Shown here piece by piece: positions 33,241-42,140 of a stretch of DNA of 64,000 nucleotides. This DNA is from Lentilactobacillus buchneri (GTDB lineage: Bacteria; Bacillota; Bacilli; Lactobacillales; Lactobacillaceae). The DNA lies in assembly GCF_018314255.1 (NCBI RefSeq), contig NZ_CP073066.1, positions 434,001-498,000 on the forward strand. Direction: 5' to 3'. Position 1 is the first letter of the stretch. Each line of letters starts with the position of its first letter. The notes beneath the pieces were generated by a model. The model searched no databases. It was not told the DNA's origin and saw only the letters and a list, made by a program, of their open reading frames with translations. The translations under genes and the position numbers were made by a program.

Positions 33241-33254
33241 CATTGGATATTAAA

Positions 33255-34247
33255 TTAGCCTGAGTAACCATTTCCAGGCAGATAAACTTTCGTTACTTCA
33301 CCGCTTGAAACGGTAATCGGTTCTCCGGAGTCCTGCTTGACCACCAAGGCCCCATCACCAGTAAAGTGATCAGCCAGCCCAGTGATGGTTCGGTTCCCCA
33401 TCACAATTTGGACCCGCTTACCAAGGGTTTCTGATAACTTGGCGTATTCCTGCAGAAAATTACCGCTGGTGTAAGTTTGATACATATAAAAAAAGTTGTC
33501 GATGAGACTGGCAGCAATCCGATTTTTGTCAATTGCTGTGTTGGTCACAATCGCCCCGGCTTTATGGGCAATTTGATCGGGAAAATCAGTGGAATCAATA
33601 TTCAACCCAATCCCGACCACCACATTTTCATGAAGACCGTCTTCGAGACTGGAAACCGTTTCGGTCAAAATACCACCACATTTTTTGTCATGAACCAAAA
33701 TGTCGTTGACCCATTTGACCCGAAAGTCCTCATCGGGAAAAAACTGTTGCAGGGTTCTGACCACGCAAACCGCGGTTCCGGTGGTTATCAACCCAGAATG
33801 AATGGTTCGGCGATTCTGTAAAGGAATCAAAATGCTCAAATAGATTCCACCCTTCGCCGGGGAATAGAAATGTCGCCCCAGTCGGCCATGCCCCTGAGTT
33901 TGCGTATCAGCCACAAACACCTGTGGAATGGTAAAGTCCTGACTGCTGCCAAACTGCTTGGCGTAATCGTTCGTTGAGGAAATGCTGGCAAACGCATGGA
34001 TCGCCACCGGAAAAGTAGTTGTCCGATAATGATCGATCACAGCGTCATCAAAAAATTGGGATTTTTGATAACAATAACCCAGCCCTTTGCGTGTGGTAAT
34101 CACATGACCGCGGTGCGATAATTTTTGAATATTGTTGTAGACGGCCGGCCGACTAATTTGCAGTTTCTTAGCCAGTTCATTGCCGGAAACATAGCGGCCA
34201 GCCGCCGTTAGCAATGCATCTAAAATTTGTCTTTGATGATTGACCAT
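33255..34247 (-). CDS. birA: Biotin--[acetyl-CoA-carboxylase] ligase and repressor BirA
   Basis: Bifunctional protein: activates biotin with ATP, attaches it to AccB and, in its DNA-binding form, represses biotin genes. The 330 residues comprise an N-terminal winged helix-turn-helix (about 1-62: YVSGNELAKKLQISRPAVYNNIQKL), the ligase domain with STNDYAKQF, the biotinyl-AMP loop TQTQGHGRLGRHFYSP, KWVNDILVHDKKCGGILTE and GIGLNID, then a C-terminal SH3-like domain. It starts 26 bases downstream of fabI, so it is likely part of, or follows, the fab operon; that places biotinylation next to AccB production. No BirA-type palindrome was recognised near bioY. Confidence 0.95.
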   Translation of the reverse strand: MVNHQRQILDALLTAAGRYVSGNELAKKLQISRPAVYNNIQKLSHRGHVITTRKGLGYCYQKSQFFDDAVIDHYRTTTFPVAIHAFASISSTNDYAKQFGSSQDFTIPQVFVADTQTQGHGRLGRHFYSPAKGGIYLSILIPLQNRRTIHSGLITTGTAVCVVRTLQQFFPDEDFRVKWVNDILVHDKKCGGILTETVSSLEDGLHENVVVGIGLNIDSTDFPDQIAHKAGAIVTNTAIDKNRIAASLIDNFFYMYQTYTSGNFLQEYAKLSETLGKRVQIVMGNRTITGLADHFTGDGALVVKQDSGEPITVSSGEVTKVYLPGNGYSG

Positions 34248-34273
34248 TGGCCATCCCCCACTTACAATCGTCG

Positions 34274-35032
34274 TTAAATTAAATGGACACCTTTATCAAC
34301 GTAGACCACGTCACCGGTCATCCCAGTTGACAGGTCACTCATCAAAAAGGCGGCGACGTTACCAATTTCACTGGTGGTGACGCTCTTTTGATCAACTGTC
34401 CGTGACTCGGATTCCTTCAACAATTCACCATGATGTTTAATCCCAGTAACTGCTAAGGTTTTAACCGCGCCGGCAGAAATTGCGTTGACACGAATGCCAT
34501 TTTCGCCGAGATCAGATGCCAGGTAACGCACGTTGGCTTCCAAAGCGGCCTTGGCAACACCCATCATGTTGTAATTTGGAATTGCCCGGGTTGAGCCAAA
34601 GTAGGTCAAAGTTAAAATGCTGGCTGGATTATTCAAGACCGGTTGGGCATAACGTGCCACGGCAATCAGTGAATAAGCACTGATGTTTTGTGCCAAATCA
34701 TAACCGTCCTTGGTCGTGTTGACCAGTCCGGAAGTCAAAGTATCCTTGTCAGCATAAGCAATGGCATGAATGACCCCATCAATTTTGCCATACTGATTGC
34801 CGATAGTTTCAAAAGCCTGCTTAACGTTTGCGTCATCGGCAACATCACACTCGATCAAATCCAAGTCGTCCGGCACAAAGCGTTCCAAACTTTTTTTAAT
34901 GCGGTCATTTTGATAGGTCAAAATAACCTTGGCGCCTTGATCCAAAATCGCTTGGGTACAGCCCCAGGCGATACTGCGTTTATTTGCAACCCCCATGATG
35001 ACGATTGTCTTTCCATCTAAAAAGCCACTCAT
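34274..35032 (-). CDS. fabI: Enoyl-ACP reductase (NADH), FabI
   Basis: Last reductive step of each elongation cycle, enoyl-ACP to acyl-ACP. There are 252 residues with start ATG 35032 (GGAGG upstream; the longer frame to 35059 uses a TTG without a ribosome site). SDR-type cofactor loop IMGVANKRSIAWG. FabI usually uses Tyr-x6-Lys; here YFGSTRAIPNYNMMGVAKAALE contains Tyr and Lys with that spacing. C-terminus TGDVVYVDKGVHL. It is the last fatty-acid gene of the cluster, directly after accA. FabI is the triclosan target class, as opposed to FabK. Confidence 0.93.
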   Translation of the reverse strand: MSGFLDGKTIVIMGVANKRSIAWGCTQAILDQGAKVILTYQNDRIKKSLERFVPDDLDLIECDVADDANVKQAFETIGNQYGKIDGVIHAIAYADKDTLTSGLVNTTKDGYDLAQNISAYSLIAVARYAQPVLNNPASILTLTYFGSTRAIPNYNMMGVAKAALEANVRYLASDLGENGIRVNAISAGAVKTLAVTGIKHHGELLKESESRTVDQKSVTTSEIGNVAAFLMSDLSTGMTGDVVYVDKGVHLI

Positions 35033-35059
35033 ATTTGAGCCTCCAAATCTTATCTTCAA

Positions 35060-35830
35060 TTAAAAATTCCGGTAACGTTGATTTCGACGGTCCACCAAAT
35101 CATCAATTGGTAACTTGGCCAATTGAGAAAATTCCTGATCCAAGAAGTCACGTAACGCACTCAAATCTTCCCCGGGTTGATACTCATGAATAATTTTATC
35201 AATAATGCCATCTGCTAATAATGCTTCTGGAGTTAATTTGAGTTCTTCTGCGGCTTCCTTGACCTTGGATGAATCTTTCCACATGATGCTGGCGTATCCT
35301 TCCGGTGAGAGCACCGAATAAATGCTGTCTTCAAACATGAAGACCCGATCGCCACAGGACAGTGCCAAAGCACCACCAGAGCCGCCTTCACCAACGATGA
35401 TGGTGATATATGGCACCCTGAGCTGCATCCCCTGAATAATATTTTGTGCCACCGCGGACCCTTGACCATGATACTCGGATTCAACATCTGGCCAAGCACC
35501 GGGGGTATTCACCAGCGCTAAAATTGGCCGATGAAATTTCTCTGCCTGCTTCATCAACCGCAACGCCTTGCGATAACCTTGAGGCGTTGGACTGCCAAAA
35601 TGTCTGGCAATATTCTCATCGGTATCTGATCCCTTTTGAATCCCGACTACTGTGATTGGTTTATCATTCAACAAGCCAATACCGCCAATGATTGCCGGAT
35701 CATCGGCTTCCAGTCGATCGCCATACTGTTCAAAAAAGTCACTGGTTAAATGATTGATCAACTCGGCAGTCGTGATTTTATCAGGACGGCGAGCTGCTTT
35801 CACCCGCTGATATGCTGTTTTATCTGCCAT
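35060..35830 (-). CDS. accA: Acetyl-CoA carboxylase carboxyltransferase subunit alpha
   Basis: With AccD forms the carboxyltransferase that moves CO2 from carboxybiotin to acetyl-CoA, giving malonyl-CoA. The 256 residues match the short Lactobacillales form, which lacks the longer N-terminus of E. coli AccA. Motifs: FGSPTPQGYRKALRLMKQAEKF, the oxyanion/CoA loop LVNTPGAWPDVESE, IIVGEGGSGGALALSCGD and SVLSPEGYASIMWKD. It overlaps accD by 11 bases, implying coupled translation and equal amounts. Confidence 0.95.
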   Translation of the reverse strand: MADKTAYQRVKAARRPDKITTAELINHLTSDFFEQYGDRLEADDPAIIGGIGLLNDKPITVVGIQKGSDTDENIARHFGSPTPQGYRKALRLMKQAEKFHRPILALVNTPGAWPDVESEYHGQGSAVAQNIIQGMQLRVPYITIIVGEGGSGGALALSCGDRVFMFEDSIYSVLSPEGYASIMWKDSSKVKEAAEELKLTPEALLADGIIDKIIHEYQPGEDLSALRDFLDQEFSQLAKLPIDDLVDRRNQRYRNF

Positions 35831-36665
35831 AGACGTTCTCCTTTGTGTGCAGAGAAATTAAGCGACTCAAAGTTGCTTTCATTTGTTTACGCGGCACAAT
35901 CGCATCGATAAAGCCATGAGCCATCACCGTTTCAGCACTCTGAAAGTCTTTGGGGGGCTTTTGCATAATCGTCTGTTCGATCACTCGCCGGCCGGCAAAT
36001 CCGACCAACGCGTGAGGCTCTGCTAAAATGACATCACCATCCATGGCAAAACTGGCGGTGACCCCGCCAGTCGTGGGATCGCATAAGACAACGACATACA
36101 ATAGTCCGGCCCGGCTGTGTTCCGCAACCGCCCCCGATACTTTGGCCATCTGCATCAGCGAATGAATTCCCTCTTGCATCCGGGCACCGCCGGAAGCGGT
36201 AAACATGATCACCGGCAATTTTTTCCGGGTCGCTTCTTCGAACAATCGCGTAATCTTCTCACCGGTTGAACTTCCCAGACTGCCCATGACAAAGAATGGA
36301 TCCATGATGCCCACACCGACCTGCTGCTTATCAAGGGTGCCAATACCCGTGAGGACACTTTCGTTGATTCCGGTGACTTTTTTAGCCTTTTTCACCTTGG
36401 CCAAATACTTTTCATCAGTGTACTGGTCCGGAACCGTCATTGATTTGTCAATTTCATCAAATGAATCAAAGGTAATTTTGGCCCGTCGTTTGGCCGTGAT
36501 TCGAAAACCATAACCACAATTGGGACAGGTTTTCGTGCTGCCAGCCCTTAATGAAAAAAAGGTTGCGTGACAAATTGGGCATTCCCGCAGCACATGATCG
36601 GGAATGGCATCCATCCGCTTTACCAGTTCTTCATGGCTTGGCATATTAAACCGACTGCGTAGCAT
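35820..36665 (-). CDS. accD: Acetyl-CoA carboxylase carboxyltransferase subunit beta
   Basis: Beta subunit of the carboxyltransferase. There are 281 residues from ATG 36665, chosen because AAGGAGG stands just upstream; a longer frame merely translates the ribosome site. N-terminal Cys4 zinc ribbon CPICHATF...CPNCGYGF (about residues 30-52), then the crotonase-fold domain with ITRLFEEATRKKLPVIMFTASGGARMQEG and DPTTGGVTASFA. The start lies inside the 3' end of accC (20-base overlap) and the end overlaps accA, so accC-accD-accA are tightly coupled. Confidence 0.95.
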   Translation of the reverse strand: MLRSRFNMPSHEELVKRMDAIPDHVLRECPICHATFFSLRAGSTKTCPNCGYGFRITAKRRAKITFDSFDEIDKSMTVPDQYTDEKYLAKVKKAKKVTGINESVLTGIGTLDKQQVGVGIMDPFFVMGSLGSSTGEKITRLFEEATRKKLPVIMFTASGGARMQEGIHSLMQMAKVSGAVAEHSRAGLLYVVVLCDPTTGGVTASFAMDGDVILAEPHALVGFAGRRVIEQTIMQKPPKDFQSAETVMAHGFIDAIVPRKQMKATLSRLISLHTKENVYGR

Positions 36666-38025
36666 GGAATCCCTCCTTATCACTCAACACTTCATTTTGA
36701 ATGTAACTGGTCGAATAAATTCCCTGATGAAATTTGTCGGTGCCAATCAAATAATCCAAAAAGCTTTGGTTGGTCCGAATGCCGTCAATTTCCAGTTCCC
36801 CTAAAATTCGGTGCATCTTTGAGATAACGGTATCGCGATCGTTCAAATGAACAATCACTTTGGCAATCATTGAATCATAGAACGGCGAAATAAAGCTGCC
36901 GTTGGTGACACCTGAATCGATTCTGACGCCGAGTGAACCGGCGGGGAAAAATAAATGATTAATCTGACCGGGTTGCGGGGCAAAATTATTAGTCGGATCT
37001 TCCGCATTCAACCGGCATTCCAAGGCGTGCCCCTTCACGGCAGCATCGGCTTGGGTAAACGGCAGTTCTTCTCCGGCAGCCACCGCCAATTGCCCTTTGA
37101 CCAATTCAATTCCGGTCACTTCTTCGGTAATTGTGTGCTCAACTTGAAGTCGGGTATTCATTTCCATGAAATAGAAGTGATGCTCATCGTCCATTAGAAA
37201 CTCATAGGTTCCGGTATTGGTATATCCCAGCTTAAGCGTGGCGTTGGCGACAATCTCACCCAAATGCCGCCGCTCTTCAGCTGAAATCAAAACACAGGGA
37301 CTTTCTTCGATCACTTTTTGATGATTCCGCTGTAGTGAACAGTCACGCTCAGGCAGATAGACGACGTGGCCAAAATTATCGGCAATGACTTGCATTTCCA
37401 CGTGTTTGGCCTGACGAATCAACTTTTCAACATAGATATCTTCGTCGTCGTATGAAATTCGGGCTTCCTGCTGGGTCTGCTCAAAAGCATTTTTGAGTTC
37501 TTCAGGTCGATCAACTTCACGAATCCCTTTACCGCCGCCACCGGCTGCTGACTTCAACAACACCGGAAAACCGATTTGGTCCGCGACTTGTTCGGCTTGG
37601 GCAACCGTATTGACTACCCCGTCACTTCCGGGAATCACAGGGACCCCGGCTTTTTTCATCGCTTCTCTAGCGTTGGCCTTGTCGCCCATCAGAGCAATCA
37701 ACTCATGGCTTGGGCCGATGAATTTAATGTGGCAGGTTTCGCATAATTCTGCGAACTCGGCATTTTCGGATAAGAATCCGTAACCAGGGTGAATTGCTTC
37801 ACATCCGGTCAAATTGGCGGCACTAATAATCTGGGCCATGTTCAAATAAGATTCACTGGGCTGCGGCCCGCCGATACAGATGGCTTCGTCTGCCAAATGG
37901 ACAAACAAGGCGTCTTTGTCGGCACTGGAATACACGGCAACAGCGGTAATCCCCATATCGTGCAAAGCGCGAATAATTTGAACGGCGATCTCCCCACGAT
38001 TAGCCACTAATACTTTTTTAAACAT
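36646..38025 (-). CDS. accC: Biotin carboxylase subunit of acetyl-CoA carboxylase
   Basis: Carboxylates the biotin of AccB using ATP and bicarbonate. There are 459 residues from ATG 38025 (MFKKVLVANRGEIA, GAGGTGAG upstream). ATP-grasp features: GYGFLSENAEFAE, the glycine-rich loop SAAGGGGKGIREV, ERDCSLQRNHQKVIEE with catalytic-region residues, and MEMNTRLQVEHTITE (most relatives read EHPVTE). A biotin-carboxylase C-terminal domain follows (ALECRLNAEDP, RIDSG). It sits between the second fabZ-like gene and accD. Confidence 0.95.
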   Translation of the reverse strand: MFKKVLVANRGEIAVQIIRALHDMGITAVAVYSSADKDALFVHLADEAICIGGPQPSESYLNMAQIISAANLTGCEAIHPGYGFLSENAEFAELCETCHIKFIGPSHELIALMGDKANAREAMKKAGVPVIPGSDGVVNTVAQAEQVADQIGFPVLLKSAAGGGGKGIREVDRPEELKNAFEQTQQEARISYDDEDIYVEKLIRQAKHVEMQVIADNFGHVVYLPERDCSLQRNHQKVIEESPCVLISAEERRHLGEIVANATLKLGYTNTGTYEFLMDDEHHFYFMEMNTRLQVEHTITEEVTGIELVKGQLAVAAGEELPFTQADAAVKGHALECRLNAEDPTNNFAPQPGQINHLFFPAGSLGVRIDSGVTNGSFISPFYDSMIAKVIVHLNDRDTVISKMHRILGELEIDGIRTNQSFLDYLIGTDKFHQGIYSTSYIQNEVLSDKEGFHATQSV

Positions 38026-38038
38026 GCGCTCACCTCTA

Positions 38039-38455
38039 TTACTCAACTGCAAAAATTAAATCTGCTTCACAAATCTGCTGTCCTTCTCGATGAATGGTGC
38101 CGTGGCCAAGGCCAATATTGTGCTTTAACTTCTTTAATTCCACGGTAAAGGTCAATTTGTCACCAGGGCGGAAATCATCTTGGAAGACTGCATTCTTGAT
38201 GCCGCCAAAAAAGGCGTTTTTGCCTTGATATTCCGGCATTGACAGAATTGCGGCTACCCCGGTCTGGGCCATCGATTCGATCATAATCGGCCGTGGCACC
38301 ACTAGGTTATTGGCTTGTTTGTTGGCAAAAAACCATTCATTAATTGAAATCAGTTTAACAGCAACGGCACTCTCCCCTGGCTTGACATCAATAAACTTGT
38401 CAATCATTTGGAAGGGGTAGCGCTGTGGAATCACATCTTGAACATCTGGTTTCAT
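38039..38455 (-). CDS. FabZ-like hotdog protein with the catalytic His replaced by Lys
   Basis: A 138-residue 3-hydroxyacyl-ACP dehydratase homologue, the second FabZ-type gene of this cluster. It keeps QRYPFQMIDKFIDVKPGESA, the catalytic acid (Glu60 in IMIESMAQTG) and the late FRPGDKLTF. The FabZ motif QGHFPGxPVMPG is replaced by ANKQANNLVVPRP, so the residue 14 before the Glu, normally His, is Lys46. By family knowledge it should be a poor or inactive dehydratase; it may be a structural partner of the other FabZ or a changed-specificity enzyme. It lies between accB and accC with 4- and 13-base gaps, and so is expressed with the acetyl-CoA carboxylase subunits. Confidence 0.8.
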   Translation of the reverse strand: MKPDVQDVIPQRYPFQMIDKFIDVKPGESAVAVKLISINEWFFANKQANNLVVPRPIMIESMAQTGVAAILSMPEYQGKNAFFGGIKNAVFQDDFRPGDKLTFTVELKKLKHNIGLGHGTIHREGQQICEADLIFAVE

Positions 38456-38459
38456 CTCA

Positions 38460-38933
38460 TTACCCCTTCGTTACTTGAAAAATTGGTTGATCGTATTCGA
38501 CCATGCTGCCATCTTCAACCAAAATGTTGGAGATCGTCCCGGTCACATCACTTTTGACCTCGTTGATCATTTTCATCGCTTCAATGACACAAACCACATC
38601 GCCTTTTTCAACGTGGTCACCCTGCTTCTTGAAAGCCGGCTTGTCAGGACTTGGGGCAAAGTACACAACGCCAACCAGCGGTGCCTTGATTTCGGCAACG
38701 TTTTGGGCGACCGGTGTTTCTGGCTGCTCTACCGTGGTTGGTTGACTATTTTGTCCATGGCCTAAACCATTTGTGCTGGCAGATGCCGCTTGCGCAGAAT
38801 CTTCCACGACGGCGTGGTCATCGCCCTCCCGTTTGCTGAACTTAAGCTTGAAGTCATCTTGAGCCAATTCAAAATTCTTCAGTGACGAACGGTCAAATTT
38901 GTCTAATAAACGTTCAATTTCTTTCTCATCCAT
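38460..38933 (-). CDS. accB: Biotin carboxyl carrier protein of acetyl-CoA carboxylase
   Basis: Carries the biotin that shuttles CO2 between AccC and AccD/A. The 157 residues have an N-terminal acidic/charged part, a Ser/Gln/Thr/Pro-rich linker (about 45-80) and a C-terminal biotinyl domain with the EAMKM motif (VIEAMKMINEV); its Lys is biotinylated by BirA, encoded about 4 kb downstream. FabF precedes it with 3 bases between stop and start. The domain end (GSMVEYDQPIFQV) is complete. Confidence 0.95.
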   Translation of the reverse strand: MDEKEIERLLDKFDRSSLKNFELAQDDFKLKFSKREGDDHAVVEDSAQAASASTNGLGHGQNSQPTTVEQPETPVAQNVAEIKAPLVGVVYFAPSPDKPAFKKQGDHVEKGDVVCVIEAMKMINEVKSDVTGTISNILVEDGSMVEYDQPIFQVTKG

Positions 38934-38936
38934 TAC

Positions 38937-40166
38937 CTAATCACACCCTTTAAATGCAATTACGGCGTTGTGGCCGCCAAAACCAAACGAGTTGCTGATG
39001 GCGTAGTTGACTTCGGCATTTTTATTGCTGTCGTCAACCAGCTCCACGTCACATTCTTCATCCTGATTAACCACACCGACGTTGACAGGCATTTGGTTAT
39101 GCAAAATGGCACCAATTGTTGCAACGGCTTCAATGGCACCGGCAGCCCCTAATGCATGGCCAGTCATTCCTTTAGTGCTGCTGACCTTGACATGATCATT
39201 ATTGGCAAAGACTTCGTTAATCGCCTTGGCCTCCGCGCTATCATTGGCGTGAGTACTGGTTCCATGGGCATTGATGTAATCAACCTGGGTTTCATCAATC
39301 CCGGCTTCTTTAACAGCCTGTTGCATGGCACGTTTAGCACCCTTACCTTCTGGGTCCGGCGCAGTCATATGATAAGCATCACTGGTTGTCCCATAGCCGA
39401 CAACTTCGGCCAAGATCTTGGCACCGCGAGCTTTTGCATGATCGTAATCTTCGAGAATTAAGGTTGCTGACCCCTCACCCATGACAAACCCATTACGGTC
39501 TTTATCAAATGGAATTGAGGCCTTTTTCGGATCGGTTTCCTTGGAAAGAGCGGTCAAAGCGGCAAACCCGGCAATCCCGATTTCGTTGACGGAGGCTTCT
39601 GTCCCGCCGGCAATCATAACTTGGGCTTTGCCCTGCTTGATGTATTCAAAGGCGTTTCCAATCGCATTGGTACCTGAGGAACAGGCAGTTACGATTGCTT
39701 GACTGGTATTCTTGGCATTAAAGGCAATTGAAATGTTACCAGCAGCCATGTTAATGATGGAGTCAGGCACGAATAATGGTGACACCCGTTTGGGACTCTT
39801 ATCATGCATCTTGATGACCTGTTGTTCAATTGTTGTCAAGCCACCGATCCCGGAACCATAAATGACACCCAGTTCTTCGGGGTCAACGCCACCGTCAATC
39901 AGTCCAGCATTTTCCATGGCTTCAGTGGCACTGTACAACGCATATGTACAGAAGAGGTCATTTCGTTTGGCAAACTTCTTATCAACCCGTTTTAAAGGAT
40001 CAAAATCTTTGACTTCACCGGCAACTGTAATGCCAGTGGGCTCTGAATCAAATTTGGTAATTGGGGCAATACCAACCTTGGATGCAAACAGATTTTCAAG
40101 AAAACTGTCAACATCGTTGCCGATTGGCGTCACAGCGCCCAAACCTGTAACAACGACTCTACTCAT
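38937..40166 (-). CDS. fabF: 3-oxoacyl-ACP synthase II
   Basis: Condensing enzyme that extends acyl-ACP by two carbons with malonyl-ACP. The 409 residues match. The Cys-His-His catalytic set is visible: VTACSSGTNAIG (nucleophile Cys near 163), NAHGTSTHANDSAE (His near 303) and KGMTGHALGAAG (His near 340), plus the C-terminal NSFGFGGHN. ATG with AAAGGAG upstream. It follows fabG by 20 bases. Confidence 0.97.
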   Translation of the reverse strand: MSRVVVTGLGAVTPIGNDVDSFLENLFASKVGIAPITKFDSEPTGITVAGEVKDFDPLKRVDKKFAKRNDLFCTYALYSATEAMENAGLIDGGVDPEELGVIYGSGIGGLTTIEQQVIKMHDKSPKRVSPLFVPDSIINMAAGNISIAFNAKNTSQAIVTACSSGTNAIGNAFEYIKQGKAQVMIAGGTEASVNEIGIAGFAALTALSKETDPKKASIPFDKDRNGFVMGEGSATLILEDYDHAKARGAKILAEVVGYGTTSDAYHMTAPDPEGKGAKRAMQQAVKEAGIDETQVDYINAHGTSTHANDSAEAKAINEVFANNDHVKVSSTKGMTGHALGAAGAIEAVATIGAILHNQMPVNVGVVNQDEECDVELVDDSNKNAEVNYAISNSFGFGGHNAVIAFKGCD

Positions 40167-40186
40167 TTAATTACTCCTTTAACAAT

Positions 40187-40918
40187 CTAAATTGTCAACC
40201 CGCCATCAACCGTGATGACTTGGCCAGTAATGTATTGGTTACCCACCAAAAAGGCAACGGCATCGGCAATTTCTGTCGGTTCAGCGAAGCGCTTCAGTGG
40301 AATTTGATCAGTGAATTCGCTTTGTCTGCGTTCACTCATTTTGTCAGTCATATCCGTCTTGACCATTCCTGGCGCAACGGCATTGGCACGAATATTGCGC
40401 AATGCGCCTTCGCGGGCGGCCGTCTTGGTTAACCCAACCAAGCCTGCTTTACTTGCGGAATAGTTGGCCTGGCCAAGGTTGCCGTGGAGGCCGGAAATAC
40501 TGGAAATGTTGACAATCGAGCCTTTTCTGGCCTTTTGCATTAATTTCATCGCAAACTTGGTCATGTTAAAAGCGCCGACCAAGTTAGTCTCCAAGACCGC
40601 CTGAAAATCGGCTAATTTCATCCGACTGAGCAATTTGTCCTTGGTGATCCCGGCATTATTGACCAAAACATCAATTTGGCCATATTTTTCGACCACCGAA
40701 TTGATCATTTGCTCAGCATCTGCTTCACTGGCAACGTCGCCAACTAAGACATCGAATGAATACCCGGCAGCGGCTAACTGCTGACTGTCTTCGTCGCTTA
40801 ATTCATGATGGGCATTGATAACCACCGTCATGCCATCGTCAGCCAACCGTTTGGCAATTGCCAAACCAATTCCTTTGGCAGCCCCGGTCACTAACGCAAC
40901 TTGTTTTGTTTCCGTCAT
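40187..40918 (-). CDS. fabG: 3-oxoacyl-ACP reductase
   Basis: NADPH-dependent SDR enzyme reducing 3-oxoacyl-ACP. The 243 residues match. Cofactor loop TGAAKGIGLAIAKRL, NNAG motif (VLVNNAGITKD), and active-site Ser (NISSISGLHG) followed by Tyr-x3-Lys (ANYSASKAGL). C-terminal GQVITVDGGLTI. The start ATG overlaps the fabD stop (shared base 40918), so the two are translationally coupled. Confidence 0.96.
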   Translation of the reverse strand: MTETKQVALVTGAAKGIGLAIAKRLADDGMTVVINAHHELSDEDSQQLAAAGYSFDVLVGDVASEADAEQMINSVVEKYGQIDVLVNNAGITKDKLLSRMKLADFQAVLETNLVGAFNMTKFAMKLMQKARKGSIVNISSISGLHGNLGQANYSASKAGLVGLTKTAAREGALRNIRANAVAPGMVKTDMTDKMSERRQSEFTDQIPLKRFAEPTEIADAVAFLVGNQYITGQVITVDGGLTI

Positions 40919-41835
40919 TATTTCACCAGCTTTTTGTTTGATCGAACTTGATTTAAGGTTTCCACACTATCGACATGGAATTTGTCAGCGTTACAAATGA
41001 GCGGCTTGGCAAATTTCATCAAGGTATCACCAGGGCCAATTTCAATTAAAACATTGGCATCCAGGTTCAATAATTCCTTGAGGCATTCGTTAAAATGCGT
41101 TGGGTTGACGAGTTGATTAACCAGCGTTTGCTTGACGTTCAGCCGCGTAAACGGCTTGATAATCGTATTGCTGAACACCGGAAAATCGGGATCTTGAAAA
41201 TTGACCGTCTGCAGTCGCTTTGACAGCTCGTCGCTGGCTTCCTGCATAAATGGTGTATGGGAAGCCACGGTCATTTTCAAAGGAACCACCCGCTTGATGC
41301 CGTGCTCATGGAGATACTCGGTCGCAGCGTTTAAACCGGCTGCCGATCCACCGATCACAATTTGGGTATCCGTGTTGTAATTGGCCGGATAGACCGGTCC
41401 GACTTTTGAGCCGACCCGGCAGGCCTCATCCACAAGGTTGGCATTAGCTTTTAAAACAGCTGCCATTTTACCCGGATAATGCTGTCCAGCCTGATCCATA
41501 TAGTGATTGCGGTCGCCGACCAGCGGCAGACCATCTTCAAAGCTCAGACTGTCAGCGGCGATCAGGCCGCTATATTCGCCCAAGCTCAATCCGGTGGCGC
41601 CGACTGGCTGCCCTAAATCATGCGCCAGAATTCGATAAATTCCTGTACTCAGGATGACAATTGAAACTTGTGTATTGGCGGGATCATCAAAAATCTTTGA
41701 ATCACTCATGTCTTTTCCAAGTATCTGAGAAGCTTCTTCAATTGTTTGACGGTAAATCGGCTCCTGCTGGTAGAGATCCTGTCCCATCCCGGCAAATTGT
41801 TTACCCTGACCGCTAAATAAATATCCTAGTTTCAA
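40918..41835 (-). CDS. fabD: Malonyl-CoA:ACP transacylase
   Basis: Loads malonyl groups onto ACP. The 305 residues match. N-terminal LFSGQGKQFAGMG (FxGQG). The nucleophile Ser lies in GLSLGEYSGL; most FabD proteins have GHSLGE, but Leu in this place is familiar from lactobacilli. The catalytic His is in VASHTPFM, and the late motif EIGPGDTLMKF is present. Starts 25 bases after acpP and overlaps fabG by one base. Confidence 0.95.
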   Translation of the reverse strand: MKLGYLFSGQGKQFAGMGQDLYQQEPIYRQTIEEASQILGKDMSDSKIFDDPANTQVSIVILSTGIYRILAHDLGQPVGATGLSLGEYSGLIAADSLSFEDGLPLVGDRNHYMDQAGQHYPGKMAAVLKANANLVDEACRVGSKVGPVYPANYNTDTQIVIGGSAAGLNAATEYLHEHGIKRVVPLKMTVASHTPFMQEASDELSKRLQTVNFQDPDFPVFSNTIIKPFTRLNVKQTLVNQLVNPTHFNECLKELLNLDANVLIEIGPGDTLMKFAKPLICNADKFHVDSVETLNQVRSNKKLVK

Positions 41836-41859
41836 ATTATCTACCTGCCTACTTTCTGA

Positions 41860-42099
41860 CTACTTGGTTTGTTGTTTTAAAACGTAATCAACCAACTCGC
41901 CAACGGTTTCCATACCTTCATCGGTGTCAATTTCAATATCGTAAGTATCTTCAATCTTGTCGACAACTTCAAAGATGTCCAAGCTGTCCAAATCAAGGTC
42001 GTTCTTGAAGTTGGTATCTTCCTTAACCTTGTCTGCGTCAACGTCCAATTGGTCCACGATAATATCTTTTACCTTGTTAAATACTTCTTCTTTAGTCAT
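41860..42099 (-). CDS. acpP: Acyl carrier protein
   Basis: Small acidic carrier of the growing fatty acid. There are 79 residues from ATG 42099 (MTKEEVFNK), chosen because GGAGG stands 9 bases upstream; five extra N-terminal codons are only the translated leader. The 4'-phosphopantetheine attachment Ser is in the DLDSLD motif (about residue 38). Flanked by fabH and fabD in the usual order. Confidence 0.96.
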   Translation of the reverse strand: MTKEEVFNKVKDIIVDQLDVDADKVKEDTNFKNDLDLDSLDIFEVVDKIEDTYDIEIDTDEGMETVGELVDYVLKQQTK

Positions 42100-42140
42100 T
42101 TTAATTTCCTCCAAATTTTATGTTATTCCAATTTTTATTT

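Noticed and set aside
36646..38025. AccC EHTITE instead of EHPVTE as a damaged active site
   Set aside because: Charged and catalytic residues around it are retained; a Pro-Val to Thr-Ile change is mild and the gene is otherwise normal.
41560..41600. FabD nucleophile motif GLSLGE instead of GHSLGE as a possible inactivation
   Set aside because: The Ser and catalytic His are present, and Leu at this place is familiar in lactobacillus FabD proteins.
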